From CATQHW01 sp965215345 (lineage in GTDB: Bacteria > Spirochaetota > Spirochaetia > SZUA-6 > Bin103): DNA of 64,000 nt. Position numbers and translations under genes: made by a program. Of this stretch, positions 9,390 to 17,843 are shown in pieces. The notes under the pieces are model-generated. The model did no database searches and was not told where the DNA came from. It saw only the letters and a list, made by a program, of their open reading frames with translations. The number at the start of each line of letters is the position of its first letter. Positions within the stretch are counted from its first letter, which is position 1. The DNA is taken from positions 1,674,001-1,738,000 of the forward strand of contig CBDCDL010000002.1 in the NCBI GenBank assembly GCA_965215345.1, written 5' to 3'.

Positions 9390-9452
9390 CGCCGACCAAG
9401 GGCCAAGCTGCGGCTGGTGTTCATCGGCGACGGTGCCGAGTGGATCTGGGCC
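9390..9452 (+). pseudogene. Transposase fragment
   Basis: A short in-frame stretch reads LRLVFIGDGAEWIW. This resembles the DGAxWIW block of ISKra4-like and UPF0236-type transposases. Nothing in frame continues on either side. It borders the group II intron fragment directly, so it is a remnant. Confidence 0.4.
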
Positions 9453-9461
9453 GCGCGTGGC

Positions 9462-9800
9462 AGAACTGGACCGTGCACCCGGAGGAGAAGACGCGGATGT
9501 TCCGGTTCCTGCCACCGGGAGAGAAGGAAGCGGCGCACCGTGGGGAGAGTTCCCATTTCCCGGATTCGCGCACTATTGGGGACGCTCACGCAAGGGGAAG
9601 TGGATCGTGAAGCGCAAGCCCGCGTCCGACCGGCTCACCCGCGGGCTACAGGCAGTGTCCACTTGGTGCAAGCGCCACAGGCACGGGCCGCTCAGGGCGC
9701 AACAGTCACCGCTACGGCGCAAGCTGCTGGGCCACTACTCATATTACGGATCACCGGTAATGCACGCTCGTTGGGCTGCTATCACCGACTGGTGTAACGC
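9462..9800 (+). pseudogene. Group II intron reverse transcriptase/maturase, C-terminal remnant
   Basis: Three consecutive frames together give a recognisable maturase C-terminus. The frame from 9462 reads VHPEEKTRM and GEKEAAHRGE. The next frame (about 9550-9740) reads FPGFAHYWGRSRKGKWIVKR, then RLTRGLQAVSTWCKRHRHGP and LLGHYSYY. The third frame (about 9742-9800) reads ITGNARSLG. Intact group II intron proteins carry F(L)GFTHYWGRSR, RHRHxP and GHYxYYGITGN in this order. Two frameshifts and the missing N-terminal RT domain make it dead. Confidence 0.75.
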
Positions 9801-9897
9801 ATCCAGCGCCCCGAAACCGTCGCCTACGGCTCCGCTTTCGGCCCATCCCCACCGTTCGCGTCGGAGTCTGTCGGCCTTCCCGCTTGCGCGGCAAATC

Positions 9898-9996
9898 CAG
9901 CACGATCCGCGCCCGCAAGACCAGCGCTTGAGCTGTCTTGGACCGTCTCACCCAGCGTTGCAGTTCTTGCCGCTGAGCCTCCGACGGATCGGGAAT
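9898..9996 (-). pseudogene. IS630-family transposase N-terminal fragment
   Basis: The minus strand encodes SEAQRQELQRWVRRSKTAQA followed by LVLRARIVL. This is the N-terminal helix-turn-helix entry of IS630-family transposases, which usually reads xxEERxELERLxRxxTxAxxLxxRARIVL. The frame decays after about 33 residues and no DDE domain follows, so it is a remnant. Together with the fragments at 9390-9800 it explains the 800-base stretch between the barrel gene and trxB, where I see no intact gene. Confidence 0.55.
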
Positions 9997-10095
9997 CTGT
10001 CGCGTATGACGAATTCGCCCATCGTTGTCCTCTCCCGAGGCACGCCAACGATAGGACCGCTCGCATCTACTGGTCAATGATTTGGCGACAGGACA

Positions 10096-11085
10096 CTATC
10101 CGTGTGCGTCCAGGAAGCGCTCGGCCTCCAGGGCGGCCATGCAGCCGGTGCCGGCGGCGGTGACCGCCTGGCGGTAGATCTTGTCCTGGACGTCCCCGCA
10201 GGCGAACACGCCGGGCACGCTGGTGGCGGTGCTGTCGGCGGCGGTGAGCACGTAGCCGGTGTCGTCGGTGTCGAGCTGACCTTCCAGGAACTCGGTGTTG
10301 GGCTGGTGGCCGATGGCGAAGAAGAGGCCGCCGGCCTCGATCTCCCGCTCCTGGCCCGCGGCCTTGTCGTGCACGCGCACTCCGGCGAGCAACTGGTCGC
10401 CGAGCACCTCGACCAGCTCGGTCTGCCAGGAGATGCTGATCTTGTCGTTCGCAAGCACCCGCTGCTGCATGGTCTTGGAGGCGCGCATCATGTCGCGCCG
10501 CACCAGGATGGTGACCGAGGAGCCGTAGCGGGTCAGAAAGAGCGACTCCTCGCAGGCGGTGTCGCCGCCGCCGATCACGACCAGCGGCTTGTCGCGGAAC
10601 ACCGGCAGCGCGCCGTCACAGACCGCGCACGCGGAGATGCCCTTCTGCCACAGCCGCTCGGTACCCGGCACCTCCAGCCGCTTGGCGGTGGCGCCGGTGG
10701 CGATGATGAGCGTGCGCGCCCGCACGCTCTCGTCGCCGGCGACCACCGTGAACGGGCGCTGGCTCAGGTCCACGCCGTCGACGGTGACCGTCTCGATGCG
10801 GGCGCCGCAGTTCACCGACTGCTGGCGGTAGAGCTCGGTGAGCTCTATGCCGCCCACGCCGGTCGGGAAGCCGGGGTAGTTCTCGACGTCCGTGGTGGTG
10901 GTGAGCTGGCCGCCGGCCGCCACGCCGCCGGCCATGAAGCCCTCGTACAGCAATGGGTCCAGCAGGGCGCGGCCGGCGTAGATGGCCGCCGTGTGCCCGG
11001 CCGGACCCGAACCGACGATGACGACGTTTTCCGTGCGGCCATTTCCGGGGGAACCGGAGCCGGCCGTGCTGTCCGTCGTGCTCAG
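10096..11085 (-). CDS. trxB: Thioredoxin-disulfide reductase
   Basis: About 329 residues. An FAD-binding start (VVIVGSGPAGHTAAIYAGRA) is followed by the redox pair CAVC in SACAVCDGALP and an NADPH fold with VIGGGDTACEE. The FAD-contacting end reads GVFACGDVQDKIYRQ. It passes electrons from NADPH to thioredoxin in the cytoplasm. The sod stop lies just upstream, so the two may be cotranscribed as an oxidative-stress pair. No in-frame ATG, GTG or TTG lies between the sod stop and the first conserved residue. I placed the start at a CTG (11085-11083). An ATG at 11316 is in frame but lies within sod. Confidence 0.88.
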   Translation of the reverse strand: MSTTDSTAGSGSPGNGRTENVVIVGSGPAGHTAAIYAGRALLDPLLYEGFMAGGVAAGGQLTTTTDVENYPGFPTGVGGIELTELYRQQSVNCGARIETVTVDGVDLSQRPFTVVAGDESVRARTLIIATGATAKRLEVPGTERLWQKGISACAVCDGALPVFRDKPLVVIGGGDTACEESLFLTRYGSSVTILVRRDMMRASKTMQQRVLANDKISISWQTELVEVLGDQLLAGVRVHDKAAGQEREIEAGGLFFAIGHQPNTEFLEGQLDTDDTGYVLTAADSTATSVPGVFACGDVQDKIYRQAVTAAGTGCMAALEAERFLDAHG

Positions 11086-11093
11086 GGGTTGCC

Positions 11094-11702
11094 TCAGCTC
11101 GCCGCTGCGTAGCGCTCGGCGACCGCCGCCCAGTCGATCACGTGGTAGAACGCGGTGATGTAGTCGGGGCGCCGGTTCTGGTAGTTCAGGTAGTAGGCGT
11201 GCTCCCACACGTCGATGCCCAGGATCGGGGTGTCGCCCTGGGACAGGGGGCTGTCCTGGTTGCCCGTGCTGTAGACCGCCAGGCCGCCGCCGCTCTTGAC
11301 CACCAGCCATGCCCATCCCGAGCCGAAGCGGGTGGTGGCCGCGTCCGTGAACGCCTCCTTGAAGCCGTCGAAGCTGCCGAAGGCGGCGTCGATGGCGCCG
11401 GCCAAGTCGCCCGAGGGGGCGCCGCCGCCGTTGGGACCGATCACGGTCCAGAACAGCGTGTGGTTGGCGTGGCCGCCGCCCTGGTTCTGCACCGCGGCGC
11501 GCTTGGCCTCGGGCACGGAGCCCAGGTCGCTGAGGATGGACTCGATCGACCGGCTCTCCAGGTCGGTGCCGGCGACCGCGTCGTTCAGCTTGCCGACGTA
11601 GGCGTCGTGATGCTTGTCGTGGTGGATGCGCATCGTCTGCTCGTCGATGTGCGGCTCGAGGGCGTCGTATGCGTAGGTGAGGGGTGGGACCGAGAAGGCC
11701 AT
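11094..11702 (-). CDS. sodA: Superoxide dismutase, Mn/Fe family
   Basis: 202 residues, full length. Metal ligands are visible: His in MRIHHDKHH, His in GGHANHTLFW, and Asp and His in DVWEHAYY. The Gly-Gly before HANH and the Gln in STGNQDSP favour the manganese or cambialistic class over strict iron enzymes. It converts superoxide to peroxide and oxygen in the cytoplasm; no signal peptide is present. It lies directly upstream of trxB on the same strand. The 220 bases upstream hold no recognisable gene and probably contain its promoter. Confidence 0.93.
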   Translation of the reverse strand: MAFSVPPLTYAYDALEPHIDEQTMRIHHDKHHDAYVGKLNDAVAGTDLESRSIESILSDLGSVPEAKRAAVQNQGGGHANHTLFWTVIGPNGGGAPSGDLAGAIDAAFGSFDGFKEAFTDAATTRFGSGWAWLVVKSGGGLAVYSTGNQDSPLSQGDTPILGIDVWEHAYYLNYQNRRPDYITAFYHVIDWAAVAERYAAAS

Positions 11703-11925
11703 TGATAGACTCCTGTTTCGGGTCTGGATTTCGTCAAAGGATACTATTCGAGTCGGTTCACCGTCAACAGTCGGCCATGTTCCTCAAGAACATCCTCGCA
11801 TCGAGCCATCAGCACTGTCGGCTGGCCCCTGGCGTGGTCAGTCTTGCGGCTCAAGCCGCGCGAAACTGACGTCTATGCGGAAGGATAATGAGGGATGTCC
11901 CGATGCGTGGCTGAATTCACTGATT

Positions 11926-12237
11926 CTAACTATGGAGCCCTCTGATAGTACCCAAATTGTCTCGAAACTCCGTCTTTCCGCAGTTCATGTACCCCGCTGC
12001 AGAGTCATCGGAAATGTAGCCCTTGTCAAAGCAGGAGGTCAAAACTTCAACGAATCTACCGCGACGAATCTCGGGCGTGTCTTTGATCGGAAACCAGTCT
12101 ATCGTGAAGTTTTCAGCAGCTTTCTGCTCATCTGAAGGTGCTGCGTGGACTGGATGGTCTGATAATTCAATCTGACGAAACCAGGAATTCCTCATGTGAT
12201 GGCGCGCGGCCGTATGACTGATTCCGAACGTGCGCAT
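11926..12237 (-). pseudogene. C-terminal part of the ImmA/IrrE-type peptidase, separated by a frameshift
   Basis: 103 codons begin MRTFGISHTAARHHMRN. This resembles the helix-turn-helix-like tail of ImmA/IrrE metallopeptidases, usually FGVSxxAxxxxLxN about 35 residues after the HExxH domain. The frame is open upstream of the ATG into the end of the peptidase gene, and the ATG overlaps that gene's stop (TAATG). The simplest reading is one gene split by a single-base indel in about 12255-12300. A coupled second cistron is possible but less likely. Confidence 0.5.
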
Positions 12238-13331
12238 TATCCTGGTATCGAATCGTTCTGAACGGGTATGGGAGCGACGTCCCGGACAGCGTCCATGGGA
12301 GCGAGGAATGAAATCGCAAAAGCATTGGCCCGCTGCTCCACGTAGTCCGTAGTGGAGCCCTGTGGATCAATATCATTCGATTGATACGTGTCCACGCGTA
12401 CCCGCTCCAGACGTTGGATGGGATCGAACAGGAGATGTCCCAGCTCATGTGCCAGCGTAGCGCGCCGTACCCAGACGTTCTCGTTCGCGCCAACCGTGTT
12501 GAGCACGATCCCTCGTGCCTCATCCCCGGCGTCATTCACGGCGATCGTGGCGCCGGCGATGCTCTCAGGCAACCTCGCTTGAACCACGGGGATTCCGAGC
12601 CTGGTCTCCACCAGGTCTCTCATCGAATCGATGGGTCGGTCGCCGAGCTCCAATCTGTCCCGTGCATGCTCGGCGAGCTGGTAGCCGACCCTGTACGCTG
12701 GAAACGACTCCCTCCCGTAATCGTCCGTCGGTTCGAACTGTCGGCTGACCCCCTCGATCCCGAGCCAGCGCTGCAGCCTGTATTGTACCCGGATCACGGA
12801 AGCGGCATGAGCGAATGCAAGTACTGCACTCGGGCTCAAACGCGGCGCCCCTGCGGGTTGCGGCGGTCGCAACGTCTTGAGGCGGACTGCCAGATCTGCG
12901 TCCGCGTCACCAGTTGGCCGGTATCCCATCTGTAGTTCGTCAAGACCCAAGACAAATCCGATCCGTTCCAGCTCTGTTATTCTGTTGTCGGCACTTGGAT
13001 GATCGGCTTGCTTCACAACGCATTCGTCAAGGCCGGTCTCGCGGGCAACGGCAGAATGCTCAATTGCCTTATCGAGCTGCTCTTCGTCCTGTGGAGGGAA
13101 CCGTCCGGAACCACCCGATACGAACATGCAAGTCGCGCCGGAGAACCATAGTTCTCCACCAACATAAGCCGGCTTTCCGCAGAAACGCCAAGCCATACCC
13201 AGGTTCAATCGGTATGACTTCCCGTGGATCGACAGGACGTGCTGACTCGCGTGGAGAGTAATGCTTGCGGAAGTCATCCAACAACGGAGTCGTTGGTCCC
13301 AAGGGGAGAGCGCACCGGTGAGACGTGGCAT
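12237..13331 (-). CDS. ImmA/IrrE family metallo-endopeptidase, probably frameshifted near its end
   Basis: 364 codons. The zinc motif HELGH sits in LAHELGHLLFD (near residue 290), followed by EQRANAFAISFLAP, the standard ImmA/IrrE signature. These peptidases usually cleave a repressor or regulator under stress, in mobile elements or toxin-antitoxin-like units. The N-terminal 200 residues show no clear XRE helix-turn-helix. The start is uncertain: residues before about 45 look unlike the rest, and an internal ATG (WRFCG region) is an alternative. The reading frame ends prematurely just after the peptidase domain. It is convergent with no gene and lies 12 bases from the dus stop. Confidence 0.65.
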   Translation of the reverse strand: MPRLTGALSPWDQRLRCWMTSASITLHASQHVLSIHGKSYRLNLGMAWRFCGKPAYVGGELWFSGATCMFVSGGSGRFPPQDEEQLDKAIEHSAVARETGLDECVVKQADHPSADNRITELERIGFVLGLDELQMGYRPTGDADADLAVRLKTLRPPQPAGAPRLSPSAVLAFAHAASVIRVQYRLQRWLGIEGVSRQFEPTDDYGRESFPAYRVGYQLAEHARDRLELGDRPIDSMRDLVETRLGIPVVQARLPESIAGATIAVNDAGDEARGIVLNTVGANENVWVRRATLAHELGHLLFDPIQRLERVRVDTYQSNDIDPQGSTTDYVEQRANAFAISFLAPMDAVRDVAPIPVQNDSIPG

Positions 13332-13343
13332 CAGGCCGGGTCA

Positions 13344-14450
13344 TCAGCGATCGGCTGTAAGCTGGCAGCTCTCGTTGGTGGGGTCAAGGATGAACTTCGA
13401 GGAGGAACCGGATCTCCCCGCAAGGTTGTGCGCCCGATCGTGCGCCCGCCGCACGGACGCCGCGCCGATCAGGGGCGCGACGATCCGCTCGACATCGGCC
13501 ACCGAGCGGGTCTCCATCAGCTCCATGCGCAGCCGCTTGGCGCCCGGGAAACCGCCCACGTAGGCCTTGAAGTGGCGCCGCAGGTCGACGAAGTTCTTGC
13601 GGCCCGCGAACAGCAGGTCGTAGAGCAGCGCGTGCGCGTACATGGTCTCCACCGCAACGCGCAGGTCGGCCGGCCCGCCGGCCGCGGAGAACAGCCACGG
13701 GTTGCCGAACACGCCGCGGCCGATCATCACGCCGTCGGCGCCGGACTCGGCGGCCAGCGTGCGGCCCTGGTCCAGGGAACGCACGTCGCCGTTGCCGACG
13801 ATCGGCACGCCCGTGCCGCGCGCCAGCTCGCACGCCCGCTGCACCGCGTCCCAGTGGGCGGGCACCTCGGAACGCTCCCTGACCGTGCGGGCGTGGATGG
13901 CGATCGCCGCCGGCCGCGCGCCCAGCAGCCGCCCGATCCACTCCTCGACGCTGTCGGAGGCGTGGCCGATGCGGGTCTTCACGGACACCGGCAGGTCGCC
14001 GGCGCCCTCCCGCGTCGCGTCGATGATCTCGATGGCCAGGTCGGGATCGCGTATCAGCGCCGCGCCGGCCTTCTGGCGCAGGACCGCGCGATCCGGGCAG
14101 CCCATGTTGATGTCCACCCCGTCGAAGCCGAGCTCGACCGCCAGCTCCGCGCAGCGCCGGAACTGCTCCGGCACCGAGCCGAAGAACTGCGCGATCACCG
14201 GCCGCTCGCACTCGGCGAACTCCAGGTCGACCATCAGCCGCGGCGCTCCGGGCGAGCACAGGCCGGCCACCGACGTGAACTCCGTGTAGACCGCGTGCGG
14301 GCTGCTGCACTCGGTGACGATGCGGCGGAAGGCGGTGTCGGTGGCGTTGGCCATCGGCGCCAGCAGGTAGAACGGCCGCGGCAGGTCGTCCCAGAAGGAG
14401 CGCGCGCGGCCGGCCGGCGGCGCGACCGTGTGTAGTATGGTGCCGCTCAT
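13344..14450 (-). CDS. dus: tRNA-dihydrouridine synthase family protein
   Basis: 368 residues, FMN TIM-barrel fold. Family markers are LLAPMANATDTAFR at the start, INMGCPD with the catalytic Cys, then LRQKAGAALIRDP, VKTRIGH, IHARTV and VIGNGDV-like VGNGDV. The GVMIGRGVFGNPW phosphate-binding segment and a C-terminal helical tRNA-binding domain follow. It reduces uridine to dihydrouridine in tRNA with NADPH. Its ATG overlaps the lipA ATG on the opposite strand in a CATG. The last about 20 residues (after RSGSSSKF) may be a read-through extension. Confidence 0.88.
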   Translation of the reverse strand: MSGTILHTVAPPAGRARSFWDDLPRPFYLLAPMANATDTAFRRIVTECSSPHAVYTEFTSVAGLCSPGAPRLMVDLEFAECERPVIAQFFGSVPEQFRRCAELAVELGFDGVDINMGCPDRAVLRQKAGAALIRDPDLAIEIIDATREGAGDLPVSVKTRIGHASDSVEEWIGRLLGARPAAIAIHARTVRERSEVPAHWDAVQRACELARGTGVPIVGNGDVRSLDQGRTLAAESGADGVMIGRGVFGNPWLFSAAGGPADLRVAVETMYAHALLYDLLFAGRKNFVDLRRHFKAYVGGFPGAKRLRMELMETRSVADVERIVAPLIGAASVRRAHDRAHNLAGRSGSSSKFILDPTNESCQLTADR

Positions 14451-15330
14451 GACGCCGAAGCCGGAGTGGCTGCGGGTGCGGTTGTCATCCGACCCGCGCT
14501 ATTTCCAGGTCCGCGATATAGTCCGTTCACAGAAGCTCCATACCGTATGCGAGGAGGCGCGCTGCCCCAACATCCACGAGTGCTGGGGCACGCACGGCAC
14601 CGCCACCTTCATGATACTGGGCAACGTGTGCACGCGGCGCTGCCGCTTCTGCTCCGTGGAGACCGGCCTGCCCGGCAGCGTCGACGCCGACGAGCCGCGG
14701 CGCGTCGCGGAGTCCGTGCTGCAGATGGGGCTCCGCCACGTGGTGGTCACCATGGTGGCGCGCGACGACCTTCCCGACGGCGGCGCCGAGGCGATGGCCG
14801 ACACGGTGAGGGCGATCCACGCTGCCGCGCCGGGCTGCCGGGTCGAGGTGCTGCCCTCCGACCTGGCCGGCCCCGACCTGGTCGTCGACCGTTCCTCGGT
14901 CGAGACACTGGTCGACAGCGGCCCGGACATCATCGCTCACAACCTGGAGACGATCCGGAGGCTGACGCCGGCGGTGCGCTCGCATTCCGACTACGACCGC
15001 TCGCTCGGCTTCCTGCACACCGTCAAGAATCTGTCTCCGGAGGCATTCACCAAGTCCAGCCTGATGCTGGGGCTGGGCGAGGACGAAGGCGAGGTGGTCG
15101 GGGCCATGGACGACCTGCGCGCGGTCGGGGTCGATATCCTCAACCTGGGCCAGTACCTGCAGCCGGGGCGCACGCAACTGCGCGTCAAGCGCTTCTGGCG
15201 GCCCGACGAGTTCGACCGGCTGAAGCGCATGGCGCTGGACCGCGGCTTCCGCCACTGCGACTCGGGGCCGTTCGTCCGCTCCAGCTACCACGCCGAGGAA
15301 CAGGCTGTCGCTGCGGCCTGCCCGGCCTGA
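14449..15330 (+). CDS. lipA: Lipoyl synthase
   Basis: 293 residues. The auxiliary iron-sulfur cluster motif CEEARCPNIHEC is followed by the radical-SAM motif CTRRCRFC. Later come VVVTMVARDDLPDGGA and the C-terminal RSSYHAEE, whose serine binds the auxiliary cluster in characterised enzymes. It inserts two sulfurs into protein-bound octanoate to make lipoate. I chose the ATG at 14449; GTG at 14428, ATG at 14437 and GTG at 14440 are in frame upstream but would overlap dus further. No lipB or lplA is adjacent. Confidence 0.93.
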   Translation: MTPKPEWLRVRLSSDPRYFQVRDIVRSQKLHTVCEEARCPNIHECWGTHGTATFMILGNVCTRRCRFCSVETGLPGSVDADEPRRVAESVLQMGLRHVVVTMVARDDLPDGGAEAMADTVRAIHAAAPGCRVEVLPSDLAGPDLVVDRSSVETLVDSGPDIIAHNLETIRRLTPAVRSHSDYDRSLGFLHTVKNLSPEAFTKSSLMLGLGEDEGEVVGAMDDLRAVGVDILNLGQYLQPGRTQLRVKRFWRPDEFDRLKRMALDRGFRHCDSGPFVRSSYHAEEQAVAAACPA

Positions 15331-15347
15331 AGGTCCGGAGCCCGCGT

Positions 15348-16244
15348 CTATTCCCGGAGCGTGGGCGTCCAGTGCGCTTGGCCGGCCGCCGCTTTCTCGC
15401 GATCCATGCGGGCCAGGATCGCCAGGCCGCGCAGGGCCATCCGGCGGGCGGTGTCGTGGCCGGCGCCGGCGGTGAACGTCTCGCCGGTCACCAGGTTGTC
15501 GGCCACGGAGCAGATCGAGCCGCCGCGCCTGCCGAACAGCAGCGGCAGGGTGACCAGCGCGGCCGACTCGCGATCGCCGTTGAGGACGCCGGCGCGACGG
15601 TAGTAGTCGATCACCTCCAGGTGCTCGGGCTGCATGTAGCCGCCCACCGACGGGCGCCCGACGCCGCAGAAGTCGCTGTCGCTGGAGCGGGTGATGCCGA
15701 TGTGGTAGCGGACGCCCAGATCCTGGCCGGCCTGCGCCAGGGCCAGCACGATCTCCGGGCTGGCGGCGGCGGGGAAGGAGGGGCGCACGTACGCCTGCGT
15801 CATGCCCTCGTCGCGCACGACGCCGTGGCTGATCACGACGTCCCCGGGCCGCACCGATTCGTGCATGCCGCCGGAGCCGCCCAGGCGCAGGTAGGCGGTG
15901 GCGGCGGTGTTCTCCAGGAACTCGTGCAGGACGAGCTCCGCTTCCGGTGAGCCGCTGCCGCCGGAGACCACGGTCACGTGGGCGTCTTCGTAGTGGCCGC
16001 TGTAGGTCGTGAACATGCCGGTGCGGGCCACCAGCTCGCTGTCGCTCAGGTGGCGGGCGACCTGCTGCGCCGGGTCTTCCTCGTAGGCGCACAGCGGGTC
16101 GCGCACGGTGATGATGACGTAGTCGCCGATGCGTTCGGGATCGATGCCGGTCAGCGCCGGCCGGCCGTCGATCAGCAAACCGCGGCGCGGCACGTTCGCG
16201 GCGTATTCGTAGCGCCGGTAGAGCTTGTCCACTGCGTCACTCAT
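15348..16244 (-). CDS. Nucleoside (uridine-type) phosphorylase family protein
   Basis: 298 residues of the PNP/UDP fold. Landmarks are VIITVRDPLC at the start, a phosphate-binding YSGHYEDAHVTVVSGGSGSP, then LRLGGSGGMHESVRPGDVVI. The stretch LEVIDYYRRAGVLNGDRESAAL contains the Glu-Ser-Ala typical of ribose binding. It phosphorolyses nucleosides to base and ribose-1-phosphate. Its start overlaps the end of the YjbQ gene by eight bases, and it is last in the PfkB-SIS-YjbQ operon. This supports a nucleoside or pentose salvage role. The exact base preference cannot be read from sequence. Confidence 0.8.
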   Translation of the reverse strand: MSDAVDKLYRRYEYAANVPRRGLLIDGRPALTGIDPERIGDYVIITVRDPLCAYEEDPAQQVARHLSDSELVARTGMFTTYSGHYEDAHVTVVSGGSGSPEAELVLHEFLENTAATAYLRLGGSGGMHESVRPGDVVISHGVVRDEGMTQAYVRPSFPAAASPEIVLALAQAGQDLGVRYHIGITRSSDSDFCGVGRPSVGGYMQPEHLEVIDYYRRAGVLNGDRESAALVTLPLLFGRRGGSICSVADNLVTGETFTAGAGHDTARRMALRGLAILARMDREKAAAGQAHWTPTLRE

Positions 16245-16671
16245 CGTTCTTCTCCCTCTCCGGTACGTCCGCGGCCGACAGAAGCTGCAGGTAGAGCTGG
16301 CGGTCGCGCGGGCCGTCGAACTCCATGAAGTAGACCCCCTGCGAGTGTCCGAGCTGCAGCTCGCCGTCCTCGACGATCAGGCTGAGTGACACGCCGACCA
16401 GGGCGGACTTGATGTGGCCGGCCGCATCCTGTGGGGTGTCGTGCTGGTGCTTGAAGTCGATCCGCGTCGGCACCAGCCGCGCCAGCTCGTCGGCTACATC
16501 CTCCAGGCCCAGCGGATCGGGAAACGACAGCACCGTCAGCCCCGCGGTGGTGTGCGGGATGGTGGCGACCAGCACGCCCGAGCGCAGGCCGCTCCGAGTG
16601 ACCGCGGCGTGCAGCGTGTCGGTGACCTCGTGCGGGCCGTTGCCCGGCGTGCGAAAGCGGTGGACGTGCAT
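16237..16671 (-). CDS. YjbQ/UPF0047 family protein (secondary thiamine-phosphate synthase)
   Basis: 144 residues, the usual family length. The motifs IPHTTAGLTV, FKHQHDT (NAxxH-type region replaced by DT), GHIKSALVG and LGHSQGVYFMEFDGPRDR are diagnostic. Some members have weak thiamine-phosphate synthase activity, but the true role of the family is unsettled. The start at the ATG 16671 lies eight bases downstream of the SIS gene stop, and the end overlaps the phosphorylase start. It therefore sits inside a tightly packed operon. Confidence 0.85.
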   Translation of the reverse strand: MHVHRFRTPGNGPHEVTDTLHAAVTRSGLRSGVLVATIPHTTAGLTVLSFPDPLGLEDVADELARLVPTRIDFKHQHDTPQDAAGHIKSALVGVSLSLIVEDGELQLGHSQGVYFMEFDGPRDRQLYLQLLSAADVPEREKNDE

Positions 16672-16679
16672 GGTCTGGT

Positions 16680-17843
16680 TCAGTCTCCGGCGGCCGTTTC
16701 CGCGGCCGGAAGCCGCTGCGAGTTCCGAGTCGTGGCCCCGTCCCGGCAGTCCTGCCAGCGACCGCGCGCGCCGCGGCCGTACTCCGCGCCCAGCTCGGCG
16801 CTCAGCCGGGCCGCGTGGAGCGCGAGCGCCGCGGCGTACACGAGCGGGACGAACAGGGGGTCCGGCGGCGACGGAAGCGCGATCGTCCGGCCGTACTCCG
16901 CCGTCGCCGGTGCGTCGGTCAGGATGCGATAGGGCCGTCCGAGGCGCTGCAGGAACGGCTCGATCTCGCGCACGCGGCTGCGGTCGCGGGCGGGCTCCGG
17001 GCACAGCACCAGGGTGGCGCAGGCATCGGGGTCCCGTGCGAAGTAGTCCAGGTGCACCCACTCCTCGACGTCCTGATCGATCGCGGGAACGCCCGTGGCC
17101 TCCAGCAGCTTCGCCCTGCCGTAGGCGGCCGCGGCGCGGGCGGGGCCTGAGGCCAGCAGCTCGTAGCGACCGTGTCCGCGCCACTCCCGCGCCAGCGCGG
17201 CCAGCTCCCCGTCGAGCGCCGGCAGCATCCGGCCGATGGCGTCGACAGTCTGCGACAACCGGCTTCGCAGGCGCTCGGCGTCCTCCTGCGGCAGCCCGCC
17301 GCACACCTCGCCCACGCGGATGGCGAACAGGTACAGTGCGTGCGCGCTGAGAAAGAACGAACGCACCCCCGGCGCGGGCGCGAACGGGGGCAGCGTGAGC
17401 GGCAGGCAGTATTCGGCGGCCTGCGCCAGGCAGCTACCCGGGTCGGCGGTCACCGCAACCGTCGCCGCGCCGCGCCGCCGCCACTGCTCGACCGCCTCCA
17501 CCGTGCGCGCGACCGTGCCCGAGGAGCTGACGGCGACCACCAGGGGGTCGTGAGGATAGCTCCGCCGGGGAAGTTCGGTCTCGTAGCGGGCGGCCTGCAT
17601 GGCGGGGAGCGACCGGCACGGGAGCCCGGTCAGCCGCACCCAGGGCTCGGCGGCCAGATCGCCGGCGACGTGCGAGTCGCCGCAGCCGGTGAGGATGACC
17701 TCCCGCACGGCGAAGATGGTGGGCGTGGGGAGCAGCGCGCGCGTGGCGGACTCCAGGGCGTCGTGTTGCGTCGTCAGGAGTTCCGGCAGGCTGAAGATCT
17801 GCGCGCGCATCGGGTTGTCCGGGGGAGGCGCCGGCACGGTCAT
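16680..17843 (-). CDS. SIS-domain sugar isomerase (GlmS/AgaS-like) protein
   Basis: 387 residues with two SIS domains. The first contains VILTGCGDSHVAGDLA and VVAVSSSGTVARTVEA, where Ser-rich loops bind sugar phosphate. The second contains LLASGPARAAAAYGRAKLLE followed by QDVEEWVHLDYF, as in GlmS and AgaS isomerase halves. No glutaminase domain is present, so it is not a GlmS synthase. It probably isomerises or deaminates a phosphorylated amino sugar. It is coupled (ATGA) to the upstream PfkB kinase gene, which would make its substrate. Confidence 0.78.
   Translation of the reverse strand: MTVPAPPPDNPMRAQIFSLPELLTTQHDALESATRALLPTPTIFAVREVILTGCGDSHVAGDLAAEPWVRLTGLPCRSLPAMQAARYETELPRRSYPHDPLVVAVSSSGTVARTVEAVEQWRRRGAATVAVTADPGSCLAQAAEYCLPLTLPPFAPAPGVRSFFLSAHALYLFAIRVGEVCGGLPQEDAERLRSRLSQTVDAIGRMLPALDGELAALAREWRGHGRYELLASGPARAAAAYGRAKLLEATGVPAIDQDVEEWVHLDYFARDPDACATLVLCPEPARDRSRVREIEPFLQRLGRPYRILTDAPATAEYGRTIALPSPPDPLFVPLVYAAALALHAARLSAELGAEYGRGARGRWQDCRDGATTRNSQRLPAAETAAGD

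Noticed and set aside
9304..10080. 258-codon plus-strand frame as a single protein
   Set aside because: Only its middle part matches a known family (group II maturase). The rest is fortuitous open frame across several fragments.
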